Assembly (NCBI RefSeq): GCF_019597925.1
Contig: NZ_CP080442.1
Coordinates: forward strand, 289,001-353,000
Origin: [Clostridium] scindens
Lineage (GTDB): Bacteria > Bacillota > Clostridia > Lachnospirales > Lachnospiraceae
Length of the DNA stretch: 64,000 bases
Direction: 5' to 3'
Part shown: positions 51,836 through 61,202 of the stretch, in pieces
Numbering within the stretch: position 1 is the first letter of the stretch
Layout: each line of letters begins with the position of its first letter
Translations under genes and position numbers: made by a program
Notes under the pieces: generated by a model
Database searches by the model: none
What the model saw: the letters and a program-made list of their open reading frames with translations, nothing else
Told to the model about the DNA's origin: nothing

Positions 51836-52498
51836 ATGAGAAAAAAAGAAGAAACTGCATATGGAGTCATTGGACTTGGACGATTTGGAGAGGCCTTGGC
51901 AATCATGCTGGCGCAGTCCGGAAAAGAGGTTATCGTGGTAGACCGGGATGAGAGTAAGATTAAGGAAATGCGCCAATACACGGAATGCGCTTTCGTGACC
52001 GAGAACCTAAGCGCGGAAACCTTAAAAGAGATCGGCATTCAGAACTGCGACGTGGTCGTTATCTGCATCGGCGAGAAAGCGGATGTCAGCATATTGATCA
52101 CCATGAGCGTGATCGAGATGGGAGTGCCAAGAGTGATCGCGAAGGCGTTCAGCCCGGAACAGGGAGCCGTATTGGAAAAGATCGGGGCAGAGGTGGTATA
52201 TCCGGAGAGGGATATGGCGCTGCGGCTTGGAAAAAGACTGCTGTCAAACAGTTTTATTGATTTTGTCTCTTTGTGCAACAGCGTGGAGATCCGCCAGCTG
52301 CAGGTGCCGGAGAGTCTGCTGGGGAGTACGGTGGAAGAGACGCAGATGCGTCGCAAATACCGCCTCAATATCATCGCCATCGTAAGCGGAGACCATACAG
52401 AGATCGAGGTTATGCCGGATTACCGCCTCAAGCAGGGAGATATCATCGTGGTAATCGGGAAAACAGAAAATATTGATACATTTGTCAACATAATTTAA
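51836..52498 (+). CDS. ktrA: Potassium uptake regulatory subunit KtrA (TrkA family)
   Basis: A 220-residue cytoplasmic RCK protein with an N-terminal Rossmann nucleotide-binding domain (VIGLGRFGEALA, VVDRDESKI) and a C-terminal TrkA_C domain (about 140-220). It gates KtrB in response to ATP/ADP or c-di-AMP. ATG 51836 has GAGGTG 7 bases upstream and is preferred to the ATG six bases earlier. Confidence 0.93.
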   Translation: MRKKEETAYGVIGLGRFGEALAIMLAQSGKEVIVVDRDESKIKEMRQYTECAFVTENLSAETLKEIGIQNCDVVVICIGEKADVSILITMSVIEMGVPRVIAKAFSPEQGAVLEKIGAEVVYPERDMALRLGKRLLSNSFIDFVSLCNSVEIRQLQVPESLLGSTVEETQMRRKYRLNIIAIVSGDHTEIEVMPDYRLKQGDIIVVIGKTENIDTFVNII

Positions 52499-52517
52499 TG
52501 AGAAAGGAAGGTATTTT

Positions 52518-53939
52518 ATGAGAAAAACGAAGATTGTCTGCACGCTTGGACCGGCCACAGATGAGGGGAACGTGCTGGAGCAGCTGATTCAGGAAGGGAT
52601 GGATGTTGCCAGGTTTAATTTTTCGCATGGCACGCATGAGGAGCAGAAGGCGCGGCTGGACCGGCTAAAGGAATTGAGAACCAAGTATGACAGGCACATT
52701 GCGGCGATGCTGGATACCAAGGGACCGGAGATTCGGATTGGCTGTTTTAAAGAGGGAGAGGCGGTTCTTGAAGAAGGACAGATATTTACGCTGGTATCCA
52801 GGGATGTGGAAGGAACCAGGGACTATGTCTCAATTACTTACAAGGAACTTTATAAGGATGTGAGCCCGGGGGATACCATATTGATCGATGACGGGCTGAT
52901 CGAGATGGAAGTGAAGGAAATCTCAGGGGAGGACATCGCGTGCCTGGTAAGGAATGGCGGAAAGCTGTCTGATCAGAAGGGAGTCAATATACCGGGGACT
53001 GAGCTGAACATGGAGTTTCTCAGCAAAAAGGACCGGGCGGATCTGCTGTTTGGAATTCAGGAGGACTTTGACTTTGTAGCCGCTTCATTTACCCGCACTG
53101 CCGAAGACATCCGCGAGATGCGCCTGCTTCTGGATGAGAATGGCGGCAGGGACATCAATATTATTGCGAAGATCGAGAATCAGCAAGGGGTGGACCACAT
53201 TGATGAGATTATAGAGGCGGCGGACGGCATCATGATCGCGCGAGGCGATATGGGCGTGGAGATTCCGCTGGAGCGTGTCCCGGTCATCCAGCAGACGATC
53301 ATCAGGAAGGTGTACTGTGCTGGAAAGCAGGTGATAACGGCAACCCAGATGCTGGACTCCATGATGGAGCATCCAAGACCCACCCGGGCGGAAACCTCCG
53401 ATATTGCGAATGCGATATATCAGGGGACCAGCGCCATCATGCTCTCCGGAGAGACAGCAGCAGGAAAGTATCCGGTCCGGGCGCTTCAGACCATGGTCAG
53501 GGTTGCATCTTATATGGAGCAGAATATCAATTACAATGAGATATTTAAGAAACGGGACCGGGCGGAAGACCCGGATATTACCAATGCAATCTCCCATGCC
53601 ACCTGCATGACGGCGATGGATCTGAAAGCCAATATCATCCTGGCAGCCAGCGAGACCGGATTTACGGCCCGCATGATCTCCAAGTACCGTCCGGGCTGCA
53701 TGATCGGAGGGTGCTCCAGTTCCCGGAAGGTATGCCGCCAGCTCAATATGTCCTGGGGAATCTATCCCCTCTATACCAAGGAGGAATACAGTTCGGAGAT
53801 TCTGTGCCTGCGGGCAATGGAGGCGGCAAAACGCCACGGGCTTGTAGAAGATGGGGATAAGATCGTGTTTACAGGCGGAGTGCCGCTTGGAATTCCGGGA
53901 AAGACGAATCTGATCCGGGTCTGCATCGTGGGAGAGTAG
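52518..53939 (+). CDS. pyk: Pyruvate kinase
   Basis: A 473-residue glycolytic enzyme making pyruvate and ATP from phosphoenolpyruvate. TKIVCTLGPAT, DTKGPEIRIG, the active-site MIARGDMGVEI and ATQMLDSMMEHPRPTRAE are all present. It lacks the extra C-terminal PEP-utiliser-like domain of some Firmicute enzymes. GAAAGGAAGG precedes the ATG. It follows ktrA by 19 bases, and pyruvate kinase commonly needs K+, so the neighbourhood may be meaningful. Confidence 0.95.
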   Translation: MRKTKIVCTLGPATDEGNVLEQLIQEGMDVARFNFSHGTHEEQKARLDRLKELRTKYDRHIAAMLDTKGPEIRIGCFKEGEAVLEEGQIFTLVSRDVEGTRDYVSITYKELYKDVSPGDTILIDDGLIEMEVKEISGEDIACLVRNGGKLSDQKGVNIPGTELNMEFLSKKDRADLLFGIQEDFDFVAASFTRTAEDIREMRLLLDENGGRDINIIAKIENQQGVDHIDEIIEAADGIMIARGDMGVEIPLERVPVIQQTIIRKVYCAGKQVITATQMLDSMMEHPRPTRAETSDIANAIYQGTSAIMLSGETAAGKYPVRALQTMVRVASYMEQNINYNEIFKKRDRAEDPDITNAISHATCMTAMDLKANIILAASETGFTARMISKYRPGCMIGGCSSSRKVCRQLNMSWGIYPLYTKEEYSSEILCLRAMEAAKRHGLVEDGDKIVFTGGVPLGIPGKTNLIRVCIVGE

Positions 53940-54013
53940 AAGAAGGCTTAAGCCTTGTGCATTTATAGCTGGCAATTCCGTCTCAAAACAAGTATAATTG
54001 TACCATACGATAT

Positions 54014-54038
54014 CCGCGGGCGTGCAGGATGCCCGCGG
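54014..54038 (+). promoter_or_regulatory. GC-rich 8-bp hairpin in the leader of the next gene
   Basis: CCGCGGGC pairs perfectly with GCCCGCGG around nine bases, just upstream of AAGGAGG. A TATAAT at 53993-53998 may be the promoter -10, so the hairpin would be at the 5' end of the transcript. Confidence 0.5.
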
Positions 54039-54058
54039 CACCAAGGAGGAACGATTTC

Positions 54059-55090
54059 ATGAAGATAGAGATGGGAGAATCATTATTCTATTCCTGGCTT
54101 CGCCATGTCAAGGAATGCCAGCTGGTGCAGACCAACTGGAAAGTATCGCCCAAATGGACGCTGCGCCATGAAGAGGAGCTGGAGAGGCTGATGAAGCTTG
54201 TGGACGGGCATTTTCATACCCAATATCGATATAGCATTTTCAAGCAGAACAGTTCTCTTGCACAGATCATCCAGCAGGGAGAGTGCGACGCTGTGGGCAT
54301 ATCCATTCAAAATGGAGAGAACAGCATCTATGCGGTGGATGTGGCGTTCCACGGCGCAGGACTTAATTACGGTACCAAGGAGGATACGGTGATGAAGGTC
54401 ATAGCCAAAAGCGCCCGGACAGCCATGAGCCTGTATGGATATATGGAAGCAAAGGCTGCGGAGATCATCTTCGCATCGCCGAAGATCAATCAAGGAATTC
54501 TAAATGATCTGATTCCGTGCATTGAGGAGTTAAATGATCTGTTTTCCCGGGAGGGCTATGGATTTAAAGTGCGGCTCATTGCCAATGAGGAATTCGAAAG
54601 TTCCGTGCTTAAGCCAATCCTGCTGATCAGTGATGGAATCTCAGATACCTCGGAACTTTTTATACGCAGCTATCAGATGTTCAAAATGTTTGACAATGAA
54701 GCGGCAGCGCCAAAAGGCGTGACGGCATCGGCAGAAACTGTGGAAAGAAGCAATGAAGGCCGTCCCAGCGAAGAACAGGAGGACAGCGTCTATCGGGAAT
54801 TAAAGGTGGGAAAACTTGCCCAGATAGTGCTGGGAAGGATGCTGGAAGAGGGAAGAGCCAGCGAGGAAGAAATCAGGCTTCTGCAGGACGCTGCGTACAG
54901 CAAGCGTACCTTTGACCTTCAGTATCCGCTTCTGACGCGGGCAGACGGCGAGTATGAGAAAGTCCGGTATTATGCGAAGCCCCTGAATATCCGGGGCGTC
55001 AAGTATGTACTGTGCTCCCAGTGGTTCGAGAAAGAGTCCAATAACGACAGGCCATATCTGCTTCGGTGGATCAAAAGCCATCAGGAATAG
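54059..55090 (+). CDS. Hypothetical protein, 343 aa
   Basis: A 343-residue soluble protein. The first 190 residues (FHTQYRYSIFKQNSSLAQIIQQGECDAVGI, YAVDVAFHGAGLNYG, KAAEIIFASPKIN) have the alternating strand/helix look of a nuclease-like or Rossmannoid fold. An acidic linker (about 225-250) leads to a C-terminal domain with YSKRTFDLQYPLL. Similar proteins are widespread in Lachnospiraceae as far as I recall, without a known function. AAGGAGG lies 8 bases before the ATG, behind a GC-rich hairpin. Confidence 0.6.
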   Translation: MKIEMGESLFYSWLRHVKECQLVQTNWKVSPKWTLRHEEELERLMKLVDGHFHTQYRYSIFKQNSSLAQIIQQGECDAVGISIQNGENSIYAVDVAFHGAGLNYGTKEDTVMKVIAKSARTAMSLYGYMEAKAAEIIFASPKINQGILNDLIPCIEELNDLFSREGYGFKVRLIANEEFESSVLKPILLISDGISDTSELFIRSYQMFKMFDNEAAAPKGVTASAETVERSNEGRPSEEQEDSVYRELKVGKLAQIVLGRMLEEGRASEEEIRLLQDAAYSKRTFDLQYPLLTRADGEYEKVRYYAKPLNIRGVKYVLCSQWFEKESNNDRPYLLRWIKSHQE

Positions 55091-55105
55091 GGGAGCCGCA
55101 GAACT

Positions 55106-56029
55106 ATGACAATACAGCAGTTAAGATATATGATAAAAATCGTAGAGTGCGGCTCGATCACGGAAGCGGCGCGGCAGCTCTTCATATCCCAGCCCAGCCT
55201 TTCGGCGGCAGTGAAGGAATTGGAGACGGAACTAGGGATTGAGATCTTCCACCGGACAACCCGGGGCATCACGCTGTCTGCCGACGGTACGGAATTCCTG
55301 TCCTATGCCCGGCAGATCCTGGAGCAGACCCAGCTGCTGGAACAGCGGTATCTGAATAAGAAGCCCTCCAAGCAGCTGTGCTCGGTATCCACCCAGCACT
55401 ACGCCTTTGCGGTCAATGCTTTCGTCAACCTGATATCCGGCATTGATGCCAACGAGTATGAGTTTACGCTGCGGGAGACCAGGACCTATGAGATCATAGA
55501 GGACGTGGCGAACTTCAGAAGCGAGATCGGGATCATCTATTTCAGCGGCTTTAATGAACGAGTCATGCAGAAACTCTTGAAAGAGAACCATCTGATATTC
55601 CATCCGCTCTTCGAAGCCAGTCCCCATGTATTCATCAGTTCTTCCCATCCTCTTGCAGGGGAGGAATCCGTCACTCTGGAGGATCTGGATGATTACCCCT
55701 TCCTGGCATTTGAGCAGGGTACCTACAATTCCTTCTATTTTTCCGAAGAGATTCTCAGTACAGCGCCCCACAAGAAGACGATTCATGTCAGCGACAGGGC
55801 TACCTTGTTCAATCTGCTGATCGGCCTCAATGGATATACCATCTGTTCAGGGGTGCTTAACAGCAACCTGAACGGCGACAATATCGTTTCCGTGAAACTG
55901 GAGACGGACGAGTGGATGCGGGTTGGCTTTATCTGCGGCAATAAGGTCCACTTAAGTTCCATGGCCCGGGGCTATATTGCGGAACTAAAGAAGCTGATTG
56001 CCCAAAATGGCTTCACTCTTCTGTCATAA
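55106..56029 (+). CDS. LysR-family transcriptional regulator
   Basis: A 307-residue LysR regulator with the N-terminal HTH (ITEAARQLFISQPSLSAAVKELE) and an effector-binding domain with EASPHVFISSSHPLA. It follows the hypothetical gene by 15 bases and converges on metF, ending 8 bases before the metF stop. Its target may be methionine or one-carbon genes, but only position supports this. Confidence 0.88.
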   Translation: MTIQQLRYMIKIVECGSITEAARQLFISQPSLSAAVKELETELGIEIFHRTTRGITLSADGTEFLSYARQILEQTQLLEQRYLNKKPSKQLCSVSTQHYAFAVNAFVNLISGIDANEYEFTLRETRTYEIIEDVANFRSEIGIIYFSGFNERVMQKLLKENHLIFHPLFEASPHVFISSSHPLAGEESVTLEDLDDYPFLAFEQGTYNSFYFSEEILSTAPHKKTIHVSDRATLFNLLIGLNGYTICSGVLNSNLNGDNIVSVKLETDEWMRVGFICGNKVHLSSMARGYIAELKKLIAQNGFTLLS

Positions 56030-56037
56030 GACAGCCG

Positions 56038-56901
56038 CTATGCAGCCAGCAACTGGTGGATGGCTTCATAGATTCTGGCGGCTATGTACGGGTTATTCAT
56101 GGTATAGAGGTGGATGCCGTCAACCCCATGTGTGATCAGATCCACAATCTGGTCTATCGCGTAAGCGATGCCCGCGTCGCGCATGGCATCCGGATTGTGC
56201 TCGTAGCGTTCCATCATGGCTGAGAACTTGTGGGGAAGGGTGACGCCGCACAGAGAGATCATCCGCTCAATCTGCTTTTTATTGGTCACCGGCATGATCC
56301 CTGCTTCGATGGGAACCTGGATGCCTGCCAGGGAAGCCCGCTCACGGAAGCGGTAGAAATATTGGTTGTCAAAGAACAGCTGAGTGATCAGATGACTTGC
56401 GCCTGCATCGACTTTCGTCTTCAGGTTCCTGATATCATCAAAGATATCCGCGGATTCCAGGTGGCCTTCGGGATAGCAGGCAGCCAGGACATTGAAGTCT
56501 CCATGTTCTATGATAAAGGCGATCAGATCGCTGGCATGGCGGAAGTCTCCGGGCACATAGCCGCCGGAAGGCACGTCGCCGCGAAGAGCCAGGATGTTCT
56601 CGATGCCTGCCTCCTTGAAATCGGACAGCTGGCGGCGTACATCGGATTTTGTCAGGCTGATGCAGGGCAGATGAGCCACGCTTTCTATGCCGTATTCATT
56701 CTTGATCCGGGAGGCAATCTTTAGGGTTGCCTTGCAGTGCTCGCTGCCGCCCGCGCCGTAGGTGACGCTGATAAAATCAGGATCTAGGTCTTTCAGACTG
56801 TCTATGGCCTTGTAGATCGTATCAACAGGATTCGTCCGCTTTGGAGGAAATACTTCAAAGGACAGGACGGATTTATTCTGGAAAAGTTCGGTTGTCTTCA
56901 T
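56038..56901 (-). CDS. metF: Methylenetetrahydrofolate reductase
   Basis: A 287-residue TIM-barrel flavoenzyme reducing methylene-THF to methyl-THF. SFEVFPPKR, SVTYGAGGS, LALRGD and LITQLFFDNQYFYRF are typical. ATG 56901 has AAAGGAA 9 bases upstream; the longer reading to 56943 lacks a site. No SAM or T-box leader was seen upstream. It could serve methionine synthesis or a one-carbon pathway. Confidence 0.93.
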   Translation of the reverse strand: MKTTELFQNKSVLSFEVFPPKRTNPVDTIYKAIDSLKDLDPDFISVTYGAGGSEHCKATLKIASRIKNEYGIESVAHLPCISLTKSDVRRQLSDFKEAGIENILALRGDVPSGGYVPGDFRHASDLIAFIIEHGDFNVLAACYPEGHLESADIFDDIRNLKTKVDAGASHLITQLFFDNQYFYRFRERASLAGIQVPIEAGIMPVTNKKQIERMISLCGVTLPHKFSAMMERYEHNPDAMRDAGIAYAIDQIVDLITHGVDGIHLYTMNNPYIAARIYEAIHQLLAA

Positions 56902-57082
56902 AGCATTGATTCCTTTCATCTGTGTTGGGACATATAATATCAAAGAATCTTAAGATAGGAAAATATGAAAAATTTATCGGTTGACATAGGAAAAGACTAT
57001 AACCCTTGAAGAAATCAGGGACATGTGAGATTATGAGATATAGAGAAAGAACTGGCAAGAAACTTGTGAGAAGAGGTAGAAT

Positions 57083-58513
57083 GTGGATAAGAAAGGTAAC
57101 AAATCAGAGCATATAATTAAAGTAGTATACCCCGATTCCATTGCAGAAGAGATGGAGATCGAGCCCGGGGATGTGCTTCTTGCGATTAACGATACTTCGA
57201 TACAGGACGTATTTGACTATAGATATCTGATAAAAAATGAATACATCGAGGTGCTGATCCGAAAGGCGGACGGCGAGGAATGGCTGCTGGAGATTGACAA
57301 GGACTATGACGAGGATCTTGGATTGGAATTCGGCAATGGTCTGATGAGCGAATACCGCACCTGCAGCAACAAGTGCATCTTCTGCTTTATTGACCAGATG
57401 CCGCCAGGCATGCGAGATACCTTGTATTTTAAGGACGATGATTCCAGGCTTTCATTCCTCCAGGGGAATTATATTACGCTTACGAATATGAAGATGGAGG
57501 ATATCCAGCGCATCGTCAAGATGCATCTGGCGCCGATCAACATATCCATCCAGTCCACCAATCCAGAACTTCGCTGTAAGATGCTGCACAACCGGTTTGC
57601 CGGGGAGAAGCTTCAGTTCCTGGATGTCTTATATGAGAATCATATCGAGATGAATGGACAGGTGGTAGCGTGCAAGAACGTAAATGACGGGCCGGAGCTA
57701 GAGCGGACGATTGACGATCTGTCCCGGTATCTTCCCTTTATGAGGAGCGTATCCGTAGTTCCGGCGGGAATCACCAAGTATAGGGACGGGCTTTTCCCTC
57801 TGGAACTGTACGACAAAGAGGAGGCGGGCGCGGTCATAGACATGATCGAGAGCCGGCAGCAGAGATATTATGAGGAATATGGCCTTCATTTCATCCATGC
57901 CAGCGATGAGTGGTATATCACAGCCCAGAGAGCGTTCCCCGAAGAAGAGCGGTACGACGGATATATCCAATTGGAAAACGGGGTGGGCATGATGCGTATG
58001 TTCATCAATGAATTCCAGGAAGAATTGGAAGAAGTCCTTGCGAAGGAGGCATATCCGGGAATAAAGGAAAGCCTGAAGCGGACGATCACGATTGCCACAG
58101 GAAAACTGGCATTTCCGACGGTCAGGGATTTCGCCCGGCAGCTGATGGAAGCGTTTCCGGGACTTACGATTCATGTATATGCCATTCAGAATTATTTCTT
58201 TGGAGAGACGATTACCGTCTCCGGACTGATTACCGGACAGGACTTGGTGACGCAGCTAAAGGAGCAGAAAGAGCATGGCGAAGACCTGGGAGACACGCTG
58301 CTGATACCATCCAATATGCTAAGAAGCGGCGAGCAGGTATTCCTGGATGACCTGACGGTGGGTGACGTAGAAGCGGCGCTTGAGATGAAACTGACGGCGG
58401 TGGAAACTGGGGGCAAGGAATTCATTGATGCCATTCTCTATCCAGATTATGAGATGGATAGGAATAATGAGAACTTTGTCTATATAAAGGCGTATGATAA
58501 AACTGGAGAATAG
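57083..58513 (+). CDS. DUF512 family protein with PDZ and radical-SAM-like cysteines
   Basis: A 476-residue cytoplasmic protein. An N-terminal PDZ-like domain (about 10-70; SIAEEMEIEPGDVLLAINDT) is followed by the cysteine motif CSNKCIFCF, resembling a radical-SAM CxxxCxxC cluster, and the C-terminal DUF512 domain (about 280-455) with TIATGKLAFP and VYAIQNYFFGETITVSGL. The family is widespread in Clostridia, often beside der, and has no established reaction. The GTG start has AGAGGT 5 bases upstream. Confidence 0.85.
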   Translation: MDKKGNKSEHIIKVVYPDSIAEEMEIEPGDVLLAINDTSIQDVFDYRYLIKNEYIEVLIRKADGEEWLLEIDKDYDEDLGLEFGNGLMSEYRTCSNKCIFCFIDQMPPGMRDTLYFKDDDSRLSFLQGNYITLTNMKMEDIQRIVKMHLAPINISIQSTNPELRCKMLHNRFAGEKLQFLDVLYENHIEMNGQVVACKNVNDGPELERTIDDLSRYLPFMRSVSVVPAGITKYRDGLFPLELYDKEEAGAVIDMIESRQQRYYEEYGLHFIHASDEWYITAQRAFPEEERYDGYIQLENGVGMMRMFINEFQEELEEVLAKEAYPGIKESLKRTITIATGKLAFPTVRDFARQLMEAFPGLTIHVYAIQNYFFGETITVSGLITGQDLVTQLKEQKEHGEDLGDTLLIPSNMLRSGEQVFLDDLTVGDVEAALEMKLTAVETGGKEFIDAILYPDYEMDRNNENFVYIKAYDKTGE

Positions 58514-58555
58514 CCAGATCATATAACAATAAGGTTGTTGGAAAAGAGGCGGGAT

Positions 58556-59221
58556 ATGGAAAGAATTCTGATCGTAGAGGATGAAGAGAAGATCAGGGAG
58601 GAACTGAGCACGGCCTTGGAGAGAAAGGGATACGCCTGTATTCTGATCGACCAGTTCGAGGATGTCGCCGGCCAGATCGAGGCAGCGGCGCCTGATCTGG
58701 TGCTGCTGGATCTGAACCTTCCGGTACAGGACGGGTTCTTTATCTGCCAGGAAGTAAGGAGGCGCATGGACGTTCCGATCATCGTGGTGACCAGTTCCAA
58801 CAGCGATATGGACGAGCTGATGAGCCTGAATCTCGGGGCGGATGATTTTATTACGAAGCCATATAACATGCATATCCTGCAGGCTCATATCGCGACGGTG
58901 CTTCATCGGGCGTACGGCAGGAAGCAGAATATGATGCTGACCCATAAGGGCCTGGCTCTGGATATCCTGAAGGGAAGGATCTCATACCAGGGAAAGGAGG
59001 CAGACCTTACCAAAAATGAACTTGGAATCCTGAAACTGCTGATGGAAAACGCCGGGAGCATTATATCCAGGAATGATATCATCTGCCAGCTCTGGGAGAT
59101 GGAAGAGTTCGTGGAAGAAAGCACGCTGAACGTGAATATTAACCGGCTTCGGAAGAAACTATCGGAACTTGGGCTTGAGGATTACCTGATCACAAAAAGA
59201 GGAATGGGGTATATGGTATGA
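58556..59221 (+). CDS. Response regulator, OmpR family (BceR-like)
   Basis: A 221-residue regulator with a receiver domain (phospho-Asp in LLDLNLP, Lys in FITKPYN) and an OmpR winged-helix DNA-binding domain (about 125-221). It overlaps the kinase gene by ATGA. With the following kinase and FtsX-type ABC transporter it forms a Bce-type peptide-antibiotic sensing module. GAGGCGGG lies upstream of ATG 58556. Confidence 0.9.
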   Translation: MERILIVEDEEKIREELSTALERKGYACILIDQFEDVAGQIEAAAPDLVLLDLNLPVQDGFFICQEVRRRMDVPIIVVTSSNSDMDELMSLNLGADDFITKPYNMHILQAHIATVLHRAYGRKQNMMLTHKGLALDILKGRISYQGKEADLTKNELGILKLLMENAGSIISRNDIICQLWEMEEFVEESTLNVNINRLRKKLSELGLEDYLITKRGMGYMV

Positions 59222-60228
59222 AAATATCCGAATACATCTGCGATAAGGGGGCGGCCATAGGGATTGGGCTTCTTGCAGGCCTTGCGTCAGGCGTATTCCT
59301 TGTGTTCATGGAAATCGAACTGCCCATCGTAGTAGTTGTGGAAGTGATCTATTTGATGGGATTCTTTGGAACACTGGCATATGATTTTTTCCGGAGAAAG
59401 CAGTATTACGATGAATTGGCCGAGGCATGGGAAGGCCTGGAAGAAAAGTCCTATCTCTGCGAGGTGATAGAACAGCCGGGCTTCTACGATGGCAAAGTCA
59501 TGTACCAGATCGTAAAACAGAGCGGAAAGTATATGAATGATAGGATCGCGGAAAAGCAGCAGGAACTGATAGACTATAAGGAGTATGTCCAGACCTGGGT
59601 GCACGAGATCAAGACGCCGATCGCGGTCCAGGAACTTTTGATAGAGAATAGCAGGAATCCTCTGACTTCAAGCCTGGAAGAAGAAACCAGGAAGATAGAA
59701 GCATATGTAGAGCAGATGCTGTACTATGCCAAGAGCAGCAGTCTGGAAGGCGATTATATCATACAGGCGGTGGGACTAAAGACTTTGGTTATGGATGTCA
59801 TCCGTAAGAACAAGAAGATGATGGTTGGCGCAGGCGTTATGCCAAGGCTGGAGCAGCTGGATTATGAGGTGCTTGCGGATCCCAAATGGATGGAATTCAT
59901 CTTAAGCCAGATTGTTACCAATTCCGTGAAATATTGCGATAAAAGCCGCAAGCCCTATGTATCCTTTGAGGGAAAAGAGGAAGGACGGATGGTAGTCCTT
60001 ACGGTAGCGGATAACGGGATTGGCATTCCCACGCAGGATGTGTCAAGGGTATTCCAAAAAGGATTCACAGGGGAAAATGGACGGCTCTTCAAGCAGTCTA
60101 CGGGGATGGGCCTTTATCTGTGCAGGAAACTTTGCGACAAGATGGAGATTTCGATGGAATTATCATCCTGCCAGGGCGAGGGGACGCAGATAGCCTTTTG
60201 CTTCAAGCGGGCGGACGCTTCCCGGTAG
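59218..60228 (+). CDS. Intramembrane-sensing histidine kinase (BceS-like)
   Basis: A 336-residue kinase with two closely spaced membrane segments (about 14-34 and 38-57) and almost no extracellular loop, typical of BceS/GraS kinases that sense through their ABC transporter. The phosphoacceptor is in WVHEIKTPIA (about 128). ATPase boxes NSVKYC, DNGIGI and TGMGLYL are present. Confidence 0.9.
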   Translation: MKISEYICDKGAAIGIGLLAGLASGVFLVFMEIELPIVVVVEVIYLMGFFGTLAYDFFRRKQYYDELAEAWEGLEEKSYLCEVIEQPGFYDGKVMYQIVKQSGKYMNDRIAEKQQELIDYKEYVQTWVHEIKTPIAVQELLIENSRNPLTSSLEEETRKIEAYVEQMLYYAKSSSLEGDYIIQAVGLKTLVMDVIRKNKKMMVGAGVMPRLEQLDYEVLADPKWMEFILSQIVTNSVKYCDKSRKPYVSFEGKEEGRMVVLTVADNGIGIPTQDVSRVFQKGFTGENGRLFKQSTGMGLYLCRKLCDKMEISMELSSCQGEGTQIAFCFKRADASR

Positions 60229-60278
60229 GGCGGCAGAGTATAGAAAGAAGCGAATAAGACAAATAGCAGGAAGGGAAA

Positions 60279-60309
60279 ACCGGGAGTCGGAAAGGCTCCC
60301 GGTATTTTT
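60279..60309 (+). terminator. Terminator after the BceRS-like genes
   Basis: ACCGGGAG pairs perfectly with CTCCCGGT around nine bases and is followed by ATTTTT. It separates the kinase from the transporter genes. Confidence 0.85.
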
Positions 60310-60342
60310 GTCACATTTTCTGTGGATAAACATAACAAAAAT

Positions 60343-60352
60343 GTAATGTTAC
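60343..60352. promoter_or_regulatory. Candidate BceR-type operator
   Basis: GTAATGTTAC is a 10-base palindrome upstream of the transporter genes. BceR-like regulators bind inverted repeats in this position. No clear sigma-A promoter could be placed. Confidence 0.35.
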
Positions 60353-60434
60353 TGTTAGTTAGTTGCGTAGAAACTCTATGTATACAGTGATAGACTAAAT
60401 ACAACGACAAAGAGTCTGAAAGGAGTAGAAAGAT

Positions 60435-61202
60435 ATGAGCATGGTTTTGAATGTAGTAAATCTGGAAAAGTTTTATAAAAATAAAGGAAGTATCACAAAA
60501 GCAGTCAACCACATCGGATTTGAGGTGGAAGAAGGCGAATATATGGGAATCATGGGGGCATCGGGAAGTGGAAAGACAACCTTGCTGAACTGCATCTCGA
60601 CCATTGACCAGGCGACGGCGGGACAGATATATGTAAATGGAACGGATGTCACCAAGATGAATGAGAAGAGCCTGGCGAGGTTCAGAAGAGAGCAGCTGGG
60701 ATTTATTTTCCAGGATTTCAACCTTCTGGATACGCTGACCGGGCGAGATAATATCGCTCTGGCGCTGGCTATCATAGGTGAAAAGCCCAAAGCAATCGAC
60801 CGGAAGGTGGACGACGTAGCAGCGGCGCTGGGGATACGGGATATCATAGACAAATACCCCTATGAGATGTCCGGCGGGCAGCGGCAGCGGATTGCATGCG
60901 CCAGGGCCATCGTAACGAGGCCATCCCTGATACTGGCGGATGAGCCTACCGGAGCGCTGGATTCCAAGTCGGCAGGAATGTTCTTGGAAAGCCTGGGGAT
61001 GCTGAACGAGCGTATGAAGGCTACCATACTGATGGTAACGCATGACGCATATACGGCAAGCCACTGCCGCAGGATCCTGTTTTTAAAGGACGGAAAGATC
61101 TTCAGCGAGCTGATCCGGGGCTCTGATACAAGAAAGGAATTCTTTGACAGAATCATGCAGGTGGTATCGCTTTTAGGAGGTGAAAAAGGGCATGTGGCTT
61201 AA
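60435..61202 (+). CDS. ABC transporter ATP-binding protein (BceA-like)
   Basis: A 255-residue single ABC ATPase of the MacB/LolD/BceA type, with Walker A GASGSGKTT, signature MSGGQRQR and Walker B LILADEPTGALD. It powers the FtsX-type permease encoded next, which overlaps it by 11 bases. AAGGAG precedes the ATG. The module probably removes bacitracin-like or lantibiotic peptides from their lipid targets. Confidence 0.92.
   Translation: MSMVLNVVNLEKFYKNKGSITKAVNHIGFEVEEGEYMGIMGASGSGKTTLLNCISTIDQATAGQIYVNGTDVTKMNEKSLARFRREQLGFIFQDFNLLDTLTGRDNIALALAIIGEKPKAIDRKVDDVAAALGIRDIIDKYPYEMSGGQRQRIACARAIVTRPSLILADEPTGALDSKSAGMFLESLGMLNERMKATILMVTHDAYTASHCRRILFLKDGKIFSELIRGSDTRKEFFDRIMQVVSLLGGEKGHVA

Noticed and set aside
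53085..54044. A 319-codon minus-strand open frame opposite pyruvate kinase.
   Set aside because: Shadow of a strongly conserved gene with no start signals.
60114..61064. A 316-codon minus-strand open frame across the BceS/BceA junction.
   Set aside because: It overlaps two clear genes and a terminator and resembles no protein.
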